Below, piece by piece: positions 39,309-47,447 of a stretch of 47,447 nt of DNA. The notes under the pieces were generated by a model that was given only the letters and a program-made list of their open reading frames with translations, made no database searches and was not told the origin of the DNA. Position 1 is the stretch's first letter, and each line of letters opens with the position of its first letter. Made by a program: the position numbers and the translations under genes. The stretch is taken from assembly GCA_964444795.1 (NCBI GenBank), contig CAYUIQ010000036.1:1-47447 (forward strand), read 5' to 3'. This DNA is from JABMRP01 sp964444795 (GTDB lineage: Bacteria; Planctomycetota; Planctomycetia; Pirellulales; Thermoguttaceae).

Positions 39309-42134
39309 TTATCGGACGCGGGGCGACTCCTCAGATGCCCGGGCCAATCGGCCACCCGGGGCACGGCGGTGGAAGTGGGGCGCCGGAGTTGTGGCGGACG
39401 TTCCGACCACCGGCTCGACGGGATCCCGGCTGCCCCGACGCAGCAGGTGCATGAGGGCGGGCAGGATGACCAGCGAACTGAACAGGCAGCAACTCACACC
39501 GATGGTCAACACGCGGCCGAGGCTTTGCAGGCCGCGATGGTCGGCGATCATCAGGCTGCCGAAGCCGACCATGGTGGTCAGCGAAGTGATCAAGACGGCA
39601 CAGGCCGTCGAGGAGCTCATGCGATAGGGCCCCTTCTGACAACGGAAGTCGTGGACTACGTGGACGCCGTCGTCGATGCCGATACCCAGGATCAGCGGCA
39701 GGACGATCATGTTGGCCGGGTTGAGCGAGATGCCGAGCACCCCCAAAACGCCGAACAATTGCAGCATGCCCAACCCCAAGGGAACCATCGCCAGCAGCAC
39801 GTACTCAATGCGGCGAAAGTCGATCAGCAGCACGACCACGATCGCCGCCAGTGCATACCAGGCGGCCTGCTCGTAACTCTGTTTCATCTGGATCGAAGCT
39901 TCGTACGTCTGCAGCGGATTGCCGGTGGCGCGGGGGTCAACGCTACGTACCTCGGCCACGAACTGCTTCATCGCCGCCATGTCCCAGATGTCGGCCCGGC
40001 TGTAGATCTTCAGCAGATGCCGGCCTCGCTGGCCGACGAATCGCGTCACCAGACCCTCGGGCAGATCGGTCAACCGGGGTGGTTCGGGGTTGGACATCGC
40101 CTGAAGACGGTACAGCCGGCTGACCAGATCGCCGGCCATCTGCTGCTGATAGTCGGAGAGCCGCTGGTAGCACGAGGCCAGCGGCATGCGGCGCAACGCG
40201 TCGCGGATCAACTCCAGCCGGCGTTGAGTTTTCAATCCCCCGGGATGCTGTCCGGCCAGCGTCTGAGCTTGCGCCAACACGTGGCCCAACTCCTCGGGAC
40301 GATCCAACGGGATCAGGGGCGGTCGTTCGGGCAAATCGGTCAGCCGCCGGTGTACCCGGCCAACGATCGCGGCGCGGGGCTGGTTGCCGATGGGGAATCG
40401 CGAGGCAATGTCCTCGACCCGTTCGACCGACGGCAATTGCTCGAACTGCCCCTTGCGCCGCAGGAGTTCCTCGTGGCTGTCGGCCATCGAGACGGCGAAC
40501 CACATGCTCTGGTCGCTCTCGGCCAGGAGTTTTCGTTCCAGTGCGACGCTTTCCACGCCCACCGGCTGCAGATTGAGCAAGTTGTGGTCGTAGGTCAGTC
40601 CGCGGATTCCCAGCGGGGCGAAACCGAAGATTCCCAGCGACACGACGGCCGTACCGCCCAGCGTGAGGACCAAGACCAGCCGTGGCCGAGTCATCAGCGG
40701 CCCGATGCGGCCGACGACGTCCAGCGGGACCGGGGGAGAGTAGTCGGGGCGCGCCGAGTCGTAGAGATGAATCAGAGCGGGCAGCACGACCACGGCGGCC
40801 AGGCAGCAGAGCAAGATACCTCCGCCGGCGATCAGCCCCAGTTCGGCGATGCCGGTGAATTCCGTAAACCCGGCCATGAAGAACGCAATCGCCGTGGTGA
40901 TCGCCCCGGTGACGATGCCCGGCCCGACGCAGCGAGCCGTTTGCTCCAACGCCACGGCGCTGCAGGGGATCGTTGCGCGCAACTGCAGGTATCGGGCGGC
41001 GTAATGAACCCCGAAGTCGATCCCCAGCCCGATCAGAATCACGCCGAAGGAAACGCTGAGGATGTTCAGGTGCCCGATGGCGAGGGTAAGATATCCCAGC
41101 GACCAGGCGATCCCCACCAGCAAGGCGATCACCGTAAGCACCGGATGGCGAATGCCGCCGAATCCGGCGATGAACAGGCAGGCCACGCCCACCAACGACA
41201 GCAGGCTGGCCTGGGCCATCGAGACCTGACTGGACCGCATCTCGTCGTTTTCCATCACCGGCAGACCGGTCAGCCCGATGTTGATCTCCGGATGCTCTGC
41301 CTTGACCCGGTCGATCAGCCGTCGCAAGGCGTCGATCGATTCGTTTCCCCGGGCGAAACCTTGGCTCTCCTCCGGGGCCAGCCGCAGCAGGACGAACCCC
41401 AATCGCCCGTTGTCGGTCAACAGATATTGGGACCCCAGATCGCTGATCGTGGCAACCGACTGGGGCATCTCGGGCCAGGGCGACCGATATTCGTCCGGAC
41501 GGGTCAGCGCGGCCAGCAATCCGTCGGAAAGATAGCCCAGTTCGGCCATCCGGCCGGCCTGGATCGCCGGATCCGGTGAAGGGACCGTTGGATCAGTGAA
41601 GCCGTCCGAAGCGGTCAAGTCGTGGTTCAAGCGGCCGACCATCTGGCCGAGGCTGAGCCGGGCCCACTGACCCCGGATAATGGGCTCGACCCGATCGAGA
41701 AACCGTTCGGTCGCCTGCAGTTCCTCCGGCGGCAGATAATGCAGTCCCTTGGACCGGATCGTCGACAGATCGACCTCGTGCAGCACGGCGTGGAAGTGGC
41801 GGTTCTGCTGGGCCAGCAGGGTCGAGAGTTCTTCCAGCACGGGCACGACCTGCTGGCGGTCGGTCCCTTCGACGACGACCACCGTATCGTCGGCGTCGCC
41901 GAATTCGTTGATGTACTCGATCCACAGCCGGTTGAAATCGCTCTTCTTGTTCAATAAGTCCAAACGGCTCGTACGAAACCCGAGCCGATCGACCGTCAGC
42001 GTAAGCGACAGCACGACCAGGGCCGCCGCCACGGCCAAGATCGGGACGGGAAAGCGGACCACCAGCCGTGTGATCCGGCCCAACGGCCGGGCCAAGACCG
42101 ACGATTCCGTCCGCGGCATCCTTTCCGCCGACAT
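39309..42134 (-). CDS. RND/MMPL-family transporter, HpnN-like
   Basis: This ~941-residue protein of the RND superfamily has two repeats, each of one membrane helix, a large exported loop and five more helices. The first half has RLVVRFPVPILAVAAALVVL as TM1, and GVILIGLGIDFGVHYAARYL as the conserved TM4 segment. The second half has VLVLTLGGTAVVSLGIFGFA and MIVLPLILGIGIDDGVHVVH. The ExxD-like GIDFGVH/GIDDGVH pairs and the lack of a TolC partner fit the HpnN group that moves hopanoids or other lipids. I use the ATG at 42134 because AGGA precedes it. The frame is open 21 codons further upstream. Confidence 0.88.
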   Translation of the reverse strand: MSAERMPRTESSVLARPLGRITRLVVRFPVPILAVAAALVVLSLTLTVDRLGFRTSRLDLLNKKSDFNRLWIEYINEFGDADDTVVVVEGTDRQQVVPVLEELSTLLAQQNRHFHAVLHEVDLSTIRSKGLHYLPPEELQATERFLDRVEPIIRGQWARLSLGQMVGRLNHDLTASDGFTDPTVPSPDPAIQAGRMAELGYLSDGLLAALTRPDEYRSPWPEMPQSVATISDLGSQYLLTDNGRLGFVLLRLAPEESQGFARGNESIDALRRLIDRVKAEHPEINIGLTGLPVMENDEMRSSQVSMAQASLLSLVGVACLFIAGFGGIRHPVLTVIALLVGIAWSLGYLTLAIGHLNILSVSFGVILIGLGIDFGVHYAARYLQLRATIPCSAVALEQTARCVGPGIVTGAITTAIAFFMAGFTEFTGIAELGLIAGGGILLCCLAAVVVLPALIHLYDSARPDYSPPVPLDVVGRIGPLMTRPRLVLVLTLGGTAVVSLGIFGFAPLGIRGLTYDHNLLNLQPVGVESVALERKLLAESDQSMWFAVSMADSHEELLRRKGQFEQLPSVERVEDIASRFPIGNQPRAAIVGRVHRRLTDLPERPPLIPLDRPEELGHVLAQAQTLAGQHPGGLKTQRRLELIRDALRRMPLASCYQRLSDYQQQMAGDLVSRLYRLQAMSNPEPPRLTDLPEGLVTRFVGQRGRHLLKIYSRADIWDMAAMKQFVAEVRSVDPRATGNPLQTYEASIQMKQSYEQAAWYALAAIVVVLLIDFRRIEYVLLAMVPLGLGMLQLFGVLGVLGISLNPANMIVLPLILGIGIDDGVHVVHDFRCQKGPYRMSSSTACAVLITSLTTMVGFGSLMIADHRGLQSLGRVLTIGVSCCLFSSLVILPALMHLLRRGSRDPVEPVVGTSATTPAPHFHRRAPGGRLARASEESPRVR

Positions 42135-42309
42135 GAGTATTTCCTGTCCAGAAGCAAAACGGGGACAACACGGAGAAAGAGGGGGGAATTTTACCATCTC
42201 CGCCGGGATCGACCAAGAGGAAACAGAGGGGCGCCGGATGGCGCAAGTATCGAGGCTAAATGCTTTCCGGGCAGTTAGTTACCACCAGCGGAGTCGGTGG
42301 TGCGATGGA

Positions 42310-42326
42310 GGCCCCAAAAAGGGGCC
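42310..42326. terminator. Short GC hairpin between two minus-strand genes
   Basis: GGCCCC (42310-42315) pairs with GGGGCC (42321-42326) around AAAAA. It follows the stop of the Bax-inhibitor gene by about 70 bases but has no T-run, so termination is uncertain. Confidence 0.3.
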
Positions 42327-42394
42327 CCTGATGCTGATCCAACGGGGGCCAACAGCACAGCTCAGGGTCGCGAAGCGCATCCCGGGTTGGGAAC

Positions 42395-43120
42395 TCAGTC
42401 CCGGTTCATGAACAACAGCAGGATGTACCAGAACAGAAGCGCCACGGAGGCGAACAGGGCCAGGGAGGCGGCCACGTGCTGGCCGATGCGGTAGTGGTGC
42501 AGCACGTTGGACGTGTCGTAGAGGATGTAGCCGCAGCACAACGCGATCATCGCGTAGATGAAGATCGGGCCCAGGGCGAAGCCACCGATGATGGCCACCA
42601 CGATGAGTCCCATCGCCGCCAGTCCGCCGAAGATCAGGATCGACCGGAGGAAAGAAAAATCCTTGCGGGTGACGAAAACGACCGCGGTCAACATCCCGAA
42701 CAACCCCAGCGTGCAAATGGCGGCCGGCATGACGATCGACGTGCCGCGGGCGGCCTCTATTCCCTGAGCAATGTACAACAGTGGAACGAAGATGACCGCT
42801 TGGGCCACGACATAAAGCCCCAAGCCCGCGTACTGCATGCCCGGCGAGACGGCCGACAGCGCCCAAGAGTTGGCGATCCAGCTTACGGCCATGAACAGGC
42901 CGATCACCACCAGCCAACTATACTGCCCGCCCATCATCATCCCGACAAGTTTCTCCACGCCCGCCATGTTCAGCAGGATGGTCTCCAGCAGGACGAACAC
43001 GCCAATGGCCCCGGCCAGATGGGCGTAGGTCTTGGCGATGAAATCGGCCCGCTCGTTCACCGCGGCCTGGGAAGCGAACGTATAACGGGGTGCGGCGTAA
43101 GGGTTTTCGCTGTAGCTCAT
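42395..43120 (-). CDS. Bax inhibitor-1/YccA family membrane protein
   Basis: This 241-residue integral membrane protein has about seven helices. Family features include the N-terminal NERADFIAKTYAHLAGAIGV, then LVVIGLFMAVSWIANSWALS, VFVTRKDFSFLRSILIFGGL and FIYAMIALCCGYILYDTSNV. Members are pH-sensitive calcium leak channels or protease modulators. The role here is unknown. GGAGA lies 7 bases before the ATG. Confidence 0.92.
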   Translation of the reverse strand: MSYSENPYAAPRYTFASQAAVNERADFIAKTYAHLAGAIGVFVLLETILLNMAGVEKLVGMMMGGQYSWLVVIGLFMAVSWIANSWALSAVSPGMQYAGLGLYVVAQAVIFVPLLYIAQGIEAARGTSIVMPAAICTLGLFGMLTAVVFVTRKDFSFLRSILIFGGLAAMGLIVVAIIGGFALGPIFIYAMIALCCGYILYDTSNVLHHYRIGQHVAASLALFASVALLFWYILLLFMNRD

Positions 43121-43283
43121 TTGGGCTCTCCGCTGTTGATTTCTGGCTCGGGGGGACGGAACCGACCTTTGGAGAAGTGTAGCTGATGAAAGCCCGTGCC
43201 GGCAATCCCGCCAGGAGAGGGGGATGTCGTTTGTCGTCTTCTTCCTTCTCCTTTGAGCAGAATCTAGCCTCGTCTAAAGACCC

Positions 43284-43313
43284 GTACGATGGGCTTCCCA
43301 GCCCGTCGATTCC
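43284..43313. repeat. 30-bp dispersed repeat, copy 2
   Basis: Identical to 39243-39272 and in the same orientation, 4.0 kb away. Both lie just outside coding sequence. Confidence 0.7.
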
Positions 43314-43404
43314 TTCGGTTCGCTTCCTGTCGACGGGCTAGGTTCCCAAATTCGGACGCGATACAATGCGTTCTGGCTATCCGTCGTCCGAGAAAGAAGC
43401 GGCC

Positions 43405-43614
43405 ATGCAGACACGGCTTCCCATGGAACTGGTTGATCGCGACATGGCCCGGGTCTTGGCCGGCAAGACCGAGCTCCAGCGGCGGGAGATCGGCTGAGGG
43501 ATGTGGCGGTCCGCCGTGCGCATGATGACGCGCATCCTTCGGGCAGAACATCCCGACTGGACGGAAGAAGAAATCGGCCGCGAAGCTGCCCGGAGGATGG
43601 CCCGTGGAGGCTGA
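43405..43614 (+). pseudogene. Small planctomycete-type protein gene with an in-frame stop
   Basis: Read through one stop, the frame gives MELVDRDMARVLAGKTELQR, then REIG, a TGA at 43495-43497, then GMWRSAVRMMTRILRAEHPD, WTEEEIGREAARRMARGG. I recall this layout (an 'AGMW' turn followed by 'AEHPDW') from a short planctomycete protein of ~65-70 residues often found next to nucleotidyltransferase genes. The two halves are in the same frame, so a single base change created the stop. Selenocysteine reading is unlikely because the position is normally Ala/Phe-like and no hairpin follows. Confidence 0.55.
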
Positions 43615-43846
43615 CGGGCAAGGAGGGACGGGCATTATTGAAACCTCCGCTATACTCTCCGCGTGCCCTGCGCCTCTGCGTGAAGACATCGCCGGGAACT
43701 CACGCGGAGCTCGCGGAGAAGATCTTGTGCGCGATTATGGCTGTCCTTTTCTTTTTGTCCAAGACTCCGTTTTCTGGTTACGCCCGCCGACCATGAAAAG
43801 TGGTTGTAGACTACATGGCTGAATGGCGTCTAATTCTGAGCTTCTA

Positions 43847-43875
43847 TTGACAAACGCGCGCCAGGTGCTTAGGAT
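43847..43875 (+). promoter_or_regulatory. Sigma-70-type promoter
   Basis: TTGACA (43847-43852), a 17-base spacer and TAGGAT (43870-43875) on the plus strand, about 90 bases before the hypothetical gene at 43964. Confidence 0.6.
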
Positions 43876-43963
43876 TTGAAGAGTGCAAGTTGCACATTGC
43901 GTCGCCCTGACGGGTGGCAACTCAAACTTGAGTCCTCCGAGCTGGAGGAGAAAGAGGACCGAA

Positions 43964-44365
43964 ATGGTCAATTTCGATCTGCGCGAACTCTCTGCGCCTC
44001 TTGAAGCACTACGGACCGAAGTGGACGCTGCGTATGAGCGTCTCGACGAGAAATGGAATGCCGTAGTCGGCCAGTTGCGGAAGCTGTCAATCCCGTGCAA
44101 CGTCGGATACATCTTCGCTGAAAACCCCTACCATGCACCAGATTACGTTCGGCTGGAATGGCGAAAATGGAAGGGCAAGAAACGAATCTGTATCGTCTCT
44201 CACCACCTTGTAGACACGCCAGACGGTCCCGAAGAAGGAGAAACGGTCACCCCATACGACGAATGGGGTGGAGAGCAGCGAGTCGACATGCTCCAGCATG
44301 TTCCAAAGCTCTTTGAAGCCGCCGTTAAACAGACGAAAGCATTCATCGCAAGAACACGAGAATAG
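43964..44365 (+). CDS. Hypothetical protein
   Basis: This 133-residue protein is not recognised. The N-terminus is a helical coiled-coil candidate (PLEALRTEVDAAYERLDEKW). The rest has a compact alpha/beta pattern (SIPCNVGYIFAENP, YVRLEWRKWKGKKRICIVSH) and ends in another helix. It is soluble. The ATG is preceded by GGAGGAGAAAGAGGACC. It has its own promoter at 43847 and is followed 11 bases later by a small membrane-protein gene, so the two form a short operon. The GC content is lower than that of the neighbours, suggesting acquisition by transfer. Confidence 0.8.
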   Translation: MVNFDLRELSAPLEALRTEVDAAYERLDEKWNAVVGQLRKLSIPCNVGYIFAENPYHAPDYVRLEWRKWKGKKRICIVSHHLVDTPDGPEEGETVTPYDEWGGEQRVDMLQHVPKLFEAAVKQTKAFIARTRE

Positions 44366-44376
44366 GAGGCAGAAAC

Positions 44377-44607
44377 ATGCTTCCTCCTATTCACTCGCAG
44401 CTTCCGTCCTGGGTGGCACCGTTCTGTTGTGTAACACCATTCTGTGCCCTAATCGGATTCGCAGTCGCGAGTATTTGCGGTGCGCCCATTGGATCTCTGG
44501 GGTTCATTGGCTTGGTTGTCCTATGTGATAGAACCACCACTTGGGTACTTCATCCTTTGGCAAACCCGACTGTACCGCTTCAGAAACGAATCGAAACGGG
44601 CATCTAG
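44377..44607 (+). CDS. Small membrane protein
   Basis: The protein has 76 residues with two hydrophobic segments, VAPFCCVTPFCALIGFAVAS and IGSLGFIGLVVLC, and a short tail. There is no family match. TAGGAGG lies eight bases before the ATG and overlaps the stop of the upstream gene, so translation follows directly. Confidence 0.6.
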   Translation: MLPPIHSQLPSWVAPFCCVTPFCALIGFAVASICGAPIGSLGFIGLVVLCDRTTTWVLHPLANPTVPLQKRIETGI

Positions 44608-44626
44608 TCTATTGAGAATCCAGCGA

Positions 44627-44664
44627 GTAGGGTGTGTGCGAGCACATGCGAGCACTCACCCTAC
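44627..44664. terminator. Hairpin between convergent genes
   Basis: GTAGGGTG (44627-44634) pairs with CACCCTAC (44657-44664), with a smaller TGC/GCA pairing inside. It lies between the small membrane-protein gene and the stop of the oxidoreductase gene and could end transcription from both sides, though neither side has a T-run. Confidence 0.4.
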
Positions 44665-45929
44665 TACCGCAACCCAACACTCGGCACCTCCCCATACTCG
44701 ATCCGCGCGTACCGGCCCTCGGCGGCGATCGAGAGGCGGGCAGCTTCGGTCACCAGTTCGTTGATGGAACTGTTGGCAGGCGTGGCTAGCAGGCCTTGGG
44801 TGTCGATCTCGTGTAGGGTCCTTTGTCGCGCGGCCAAAGCTTCTTCATCCGGCAAACCGTCGCCCGAACGGTTGACGCGGGCTGCGGCCAGGGCGATCGC
44901 TTCGATCGAATCGTAACCGTAGCCGATCGGTTTCTGGCCGTCACCTTCCCAGGAGACCAGACGAAAATAGTCGGGGCTGACATAGCGGAAGACGGCCTCG
45001 GGGCCGTCGTCGACGTAGCCGTGGCTGACGCCGCGGAATTGGTCGTTGTGTTGGAGGATCGCGCCGCAGTCGGACCCTTCGCAGTACATGGTCAGGCCCT
45101 GATCGTTCATCCCCGCTCCGCGGTCCGGGTAGCCGAGGCCGTTGAGGACGCTTAGCACGGCTCCGTTCTCCCAGACCACTTGGCCGGTCGACCAGAGATA
45201 GCCGGTGTTGCCGTTGGGAAACGTGCCCTCGACGCCGCGGACCGAAACCTCGACCGGCCGCAAGCCGGTGATGAAGTAGACCAGATCGACGTAATGACAG
45301 CCGACGTAGGTAAACGGGTCGCTGTTCTCCTTGGTAAACCAGTTCTGGAAGTTCGAATGGCGGTAGTAATACGGTTCGATCATTCGGGCTTCGCCCAATT
45401 GGAACCGGCCGAAACGCCCGGCGCGATAAAGTCCCCGGGCGTCGAGCGCGCGGCGGTCGAACCGCTTGTGATACTCCACGCCCACCATCAGCCCACGCTG
45501 CCGGGCGAGCGTCTCGATCCGGGCGGCTTCGGCGAAGGTGGGCACCAGCGGCTTGACGGCCAGTACGTGCTGGTCGTGTTCCAGGGCGGTGCGGATCACT
45601 TCGTCGTGAACGTGATCCGGCACGGCCACCACCACCAGATTACGCGGCGCCAGCGCGGCGATCACGTCTTGAAAGAGACCGCCGTGCATCTTCTCCGGCG
45701 GCTCGTCCAGAGCCGGAAACGGCTCGAACGCGCAGTCGGGAAACGCCTCGGTCAACCGGGGCGACTGAGCCAGTTCGCGCAGCGGCGCGGAGTTCAGGGC
45801 GCAGATCTTGATTGTGCCCACTTGGCCAACCCGCTGCATCTGATATAGCGACGGCAGGATCTGATCGGCAGTAATCATCCCTCCGCCCACGACCACGACG
45901 TCCATACACGAGCCAGCGGCGTTACTCAT
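44664..45929 (-). CDS. Gfo/Idh/MocA-family oxidoreductase
   Basis: This 421-residue NAD(P)-dependent sugar or inositol-type oxidoreductase has an N-terminal Rossmann motif VVVVGGGMITADQILPSL. The family EKP segment appears as HVLAVKPLVPTFAEA, with the key Lys kept. The C-terminal alpha/beta domain has FTYVGCHYVDLVYFITGLRP, in which the His of the GCHxxD motif is a usual catalytic residue. The substrate is unknown. Its ATG overlaps the stop of the aminotransferase gene by 8 bases, so both are translated together and probably act in one pathway. Confidence 0.9.
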   Translation of the reverse strand: MSNAAGSCMDVVVVGGGMITADQILPSLYQMQRVGQVGTIKICALNSAPLRELAQSPRLTEAFPDCAFEPFPALDEPPEKMHGGLFQDVIAALAPRNLVVVAVPDHVHDEVIRTALEHDQHVLAVKPLVPTFAEAARIETLARQRGLMVGVEYHKRFDRRALDARGLYRAGRFGRFQLGEARMIEPYYYRHSNFQNWFTKENSDPFTYVGCHYVDLVYFITGLRPVEVSVRGVEGTFPNGNTGYLWSTGQVVWENGAVLSVLNGLGYPDRGAGMNDQGLTMYCEGSDCGAILQHNDQFRGVSHGYVDDGPEAVFRYVSPDYFRLVSWEGDGQKPIGYGYDSIEAIALAAARVNRSGDGLPDEEALAARQRTLHEIDTQGLLATPANSSINELVTEAARLSIAAEGRYARIEYGEVPSVGLR

Positions 45930-47292
45930 TACAGGCCTCCTGGAGCGATTCTTCCAATACGGAAATGCCTTCGCGCAGGGCTTCTTCGCCGATGACCAGC
46001 GGCGGGCAGACCTTGACCGAAGCGCCGCCGTAACCGACCGCGGCGAAGAGCATCAGCCCCTTGCCCACGCAACGCATGATGATGTCGTCGGCCAGATCGG
46101 GGTTTGCATCCGTGCCGCCCGGGTGGACAATATGCAACGACGCGACCAGGCCTTTCCCATGCACGCAGCCGATATGCTTCGGGAATCGCTCTTGCAGATG
46201 TCGCATTTCCGGCTGCAAAATGTCGCCCATCCGCCGGGCGTTGTCGACGAGGTTCTCGTTCTGGATGACCTCCAGATTGGCCAGCACGGCAGCCATCGAG
46301 AGCGGATTGCCCGAGTGGGTGACGGTCATCGAGCCGGGCGGAAGCCGATCCATCACGTCCGGGCGGCCGATCACCGCCGAGGCGGGCAGCCCGCTGGAGA
46401 TCCCCTTGCCGCAGGTCACCAGATCGGGCACGACCCCGTAATGCTCGAATGCCCAAAACCGGCCGGAGCGCCCGAAGCCGGCCTGCACTTCGTCGAAGAT
46501 CAACAGTGCCTCGTGCTCGTCGCACCATCGGCGAAGCTTTTGGGCGTACTCGGCCGGCATAAAGCTCGAATTTCCGCCCTGATAGGTTTCGCTCATCACG
46601 CCGGCCACGCGGTCGGGCGTCATGCCCAGGTCGTCAAGCGCCCGGAGAAAGCCGTCGAAGCTCATGTCGGGCCCGCCGCGAAAACCGTCGGGGAAGGGCA
46701 CCTGGACGAAGTCCTTGTCGAGGTTGACGATCCACTCCTTCAGCCCGGGAAATCCGCCGGCCTGTAGCGAGCCCAGCGTGCGGCCGTGGAAGGCGTTTTG
46801 GAAGGTGACGATGCCGATTTTGCGGTCGCCGCCGATGGCCCGGCCGTGATTTCGGGTCAGTTTAACGGCACATTCCACGGCTTCCGAACCGGTGGTCAGC
46901 CAGTAGACTTTCTCCAGCGGTGCGGGAGCCACGCCGAGCAGTGCTTCGGCCGCTTGGGCGCGGATTTCCGTGGGAAACATGAAATTGTGCATCAGCGGAT
47001 GCTCGACTTGCCGAGCCACGGCCTGGCGGATGTGTGGATGGGCATGTCCGGCGTTGGCCACCAACACGCCGCTGGTCCAGTCGATCCACTGGTTCCCCCA
47101 GCGGTCGAATACCAAAATACCCTCGGCCCGATCCCAGACGATCGGCGGTTGGCCGAGCATGAATCGGGGCTCCAGCCGGGCGAGCTTTTCCAGGATGGGG
47201 ATCGATTCGGGTACCGGGATCGGGGTGGCGATGCGGCGGTATTTGGTCTGGACGGGGGCAACGGAGCGGGGAGTGAGATCGGGGACGCCCAT
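45922..47292 (-). CDS. Class III PLP-dependent aminotransferase
   Basis: This ~456-residue enzyme resembles acetylornithine, 4-aminobutyrate and diaminobutyrate aminotransferases. Visible family elements are WIDWTSGVLVANAGHAHPHI, TTGSEAVECAVKLTRNHG, FHGRTLGSLQAGG, the PLP-pyridine Asp in LLIFDEVQAGFGRSGRF, and the PLP-binding Lys in VTCGKGISSGLPASAVIG. The ATG at 47292 has AGGAG nine bases upstream. A TTG at 47319 is in frame but has no such site. Together with the oxidoreductase it could convert a keto sugar or keto acid to an amino compound. Confidence 0.93.
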   Translation of the reverse strand: MGVPDLTPRSVAPVQTKYRRIATPIPVPESIPILEKLARLEPRFMLGQPPIVWDRAEGILVFDRWGNQWIDWTSGVLVANAGHAHPHIRQAVARQVEHPLMHNFMFPTEIRAQAAEALLGVAPAPLEKVYWLTTGSEAVECAVKLTRNHGRAIGGDRKIGIVTFQNAFHGRTLGSLQAGGFPGLKEWIVNLDKDFVQVPFPDGFRGGPDMSFDGFLRALDDLGMTPDRVAGVMSETYQGGNSSFMPAEYAQKLRRWCDEHEALLIFDEVQAGFGRSGRFWAFEHYGVVPDLVTCGKGISSGLPASAVIGRPDVMDRLPPGSMTVTHSGNPLSMAAVLANLEVIQNENLVDNARRMGDILQPEMRHLQERFPKHIGCVHGKGLVASLHIVHPGGTDANPDLADDIIMRCVGKGLMLFAAVGYGGASVKVCPPLVIGEEALREGISVLEESLQEACNE

Positions 47293-47320
47293 GGGCGGTT
47301 TCTCCTGGATCGGAACCAAT

Positions 47321-47339
47321 AAAAAAACCCCGAGCGGGG
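47321..47339 (-). terminator. Rho-independent terminator of an upstream minus-strand gene
   Basis: The minus strand reads CCCC, GCTC loop, GGGG, followed by seven T. It lies just before the aminotransferase start, so it ends a transcript arriving from beyond the right edge of the window. Confidence 0.8.
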
Positions 47340-47447
47340 CCGATCCGGTATTTCGGAACGATGGCCCACGCCGGAGTACACGTTTCCTGGGAGGACAGTG
47401 CCGCTACGGATGCCCGCCAAACGTCAAGTTGTCCTGGCCGGGGTGTC

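Larger units (their letters stand above)
43121..43963. other. Intergenic region with a decayed gene, a repeat and a promoter
   Basis: No intact gene in this ~840-base stretch. It contains the second copy of the 30-bp repeat, a small pseudogene and a good plus-strand promoter, each listed separately. I see nothing else in it. Confidence 0.6.

Noticed and set aside
39288..41579. 763-residue plus-strand open frame
   Set aside because: Antisense to the MMPL transporter, rich in Gln/His/Asp as expected from a shadow frame.
43495..43497. Selenocysteine codon
   Set aside because: The position is not a redox site in a small helical protein and no SECIS-like hairpin follows.

Overview
The window comes from a planctomycete, most likely Pirellulales-like (phylum Planctomycetota). 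This is inferred from four things: an N-terminal LEPR-xLL export motif on a giant RHS/Calx-beta protein, a 32-residue basic protein and a small 'AGMW...AEHPDW' protein of types common in that phylum, dispersed GC-rich hairpin repeats, and high GC with sparse operons. No rRNA and no complete tRNA is present.

Layout. (1) 1-8202: the end of a gene-free stretch, then one 2583-residue secreted RHS protein with four Calx-beta domains and an unrecognised C-terminal tip. (2) 9015-11645: a TPR-GT41 (SPINDLY/OGT-like) glycosyltransferase. (3) 11728-19359, minus strand: a type I restriction-modification operon in the order hsdR, 82-residue gene, hsdS, soluble unknown, membrane unknown, hsdM. The two unknown genes overlap and are embedded between hsdS and hsdM. 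(4) 19590-31790, minus strand: a phage-derived mobile element. In transcription order it holds an HTH protein, a 53-residue protein, an excisionase-type HTH protein, a Cys-rich protein, an O-like replication initiator with three internal iterons, a DnaC-like loader, a DnaB helicase, a small protein, a tandem-repeat array running into a small terminase subunit gene, a large terminase gene with an internal deletion, an intergenic region with hairpins and repeats, a small protein, a CobS/MoxR-like AAA+ ATPase, a VWA-like partner, an ArdC-N/adenine methyltransferase fusion, a small unknown and an ASCH protein. No capsid, portal, tail or integrase gene is visible. The element ends at a tRNA-Leu(CAA) gene that keeps its promoter and 5' half but is cut just after the anticodon loop. 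(5) 32160-47292: ordinary chromosome, with a TPR lipoprotein, CHAP-like protein, secreted FIST protein, FdhE, GNAT, TrmB, rhomboid, FabZ-like dehydratase, 32-residue basic protein, HpnN/MMPL transporter, Bax-inhibitor-1 protein, two small unknowns, and a translationally coupled class III aminotransferase/Gfo-Idh-MocA pair.

How it fits together. The mobile element has all it needs to start its own replication (initiator with ori, loader, helicase) and to mark its DNA for packaging (TerS plus an adjoining repeat array). It cannot cut and pump DNA itself because terL is broken. That resembles a phage satellite or a decayed prophage. It also carries an antirestriction-type protein next to a type I restriction locus, which may be host defence or element cargo. 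The most unusual signals are the repeat array that continues into terS, the iterons inside the initiator gene, the interrupted tRNA-Leu, the two-gene cassette inside the hsd operon, and a T-arm/acceptor-like minihelix at 24303-24346.
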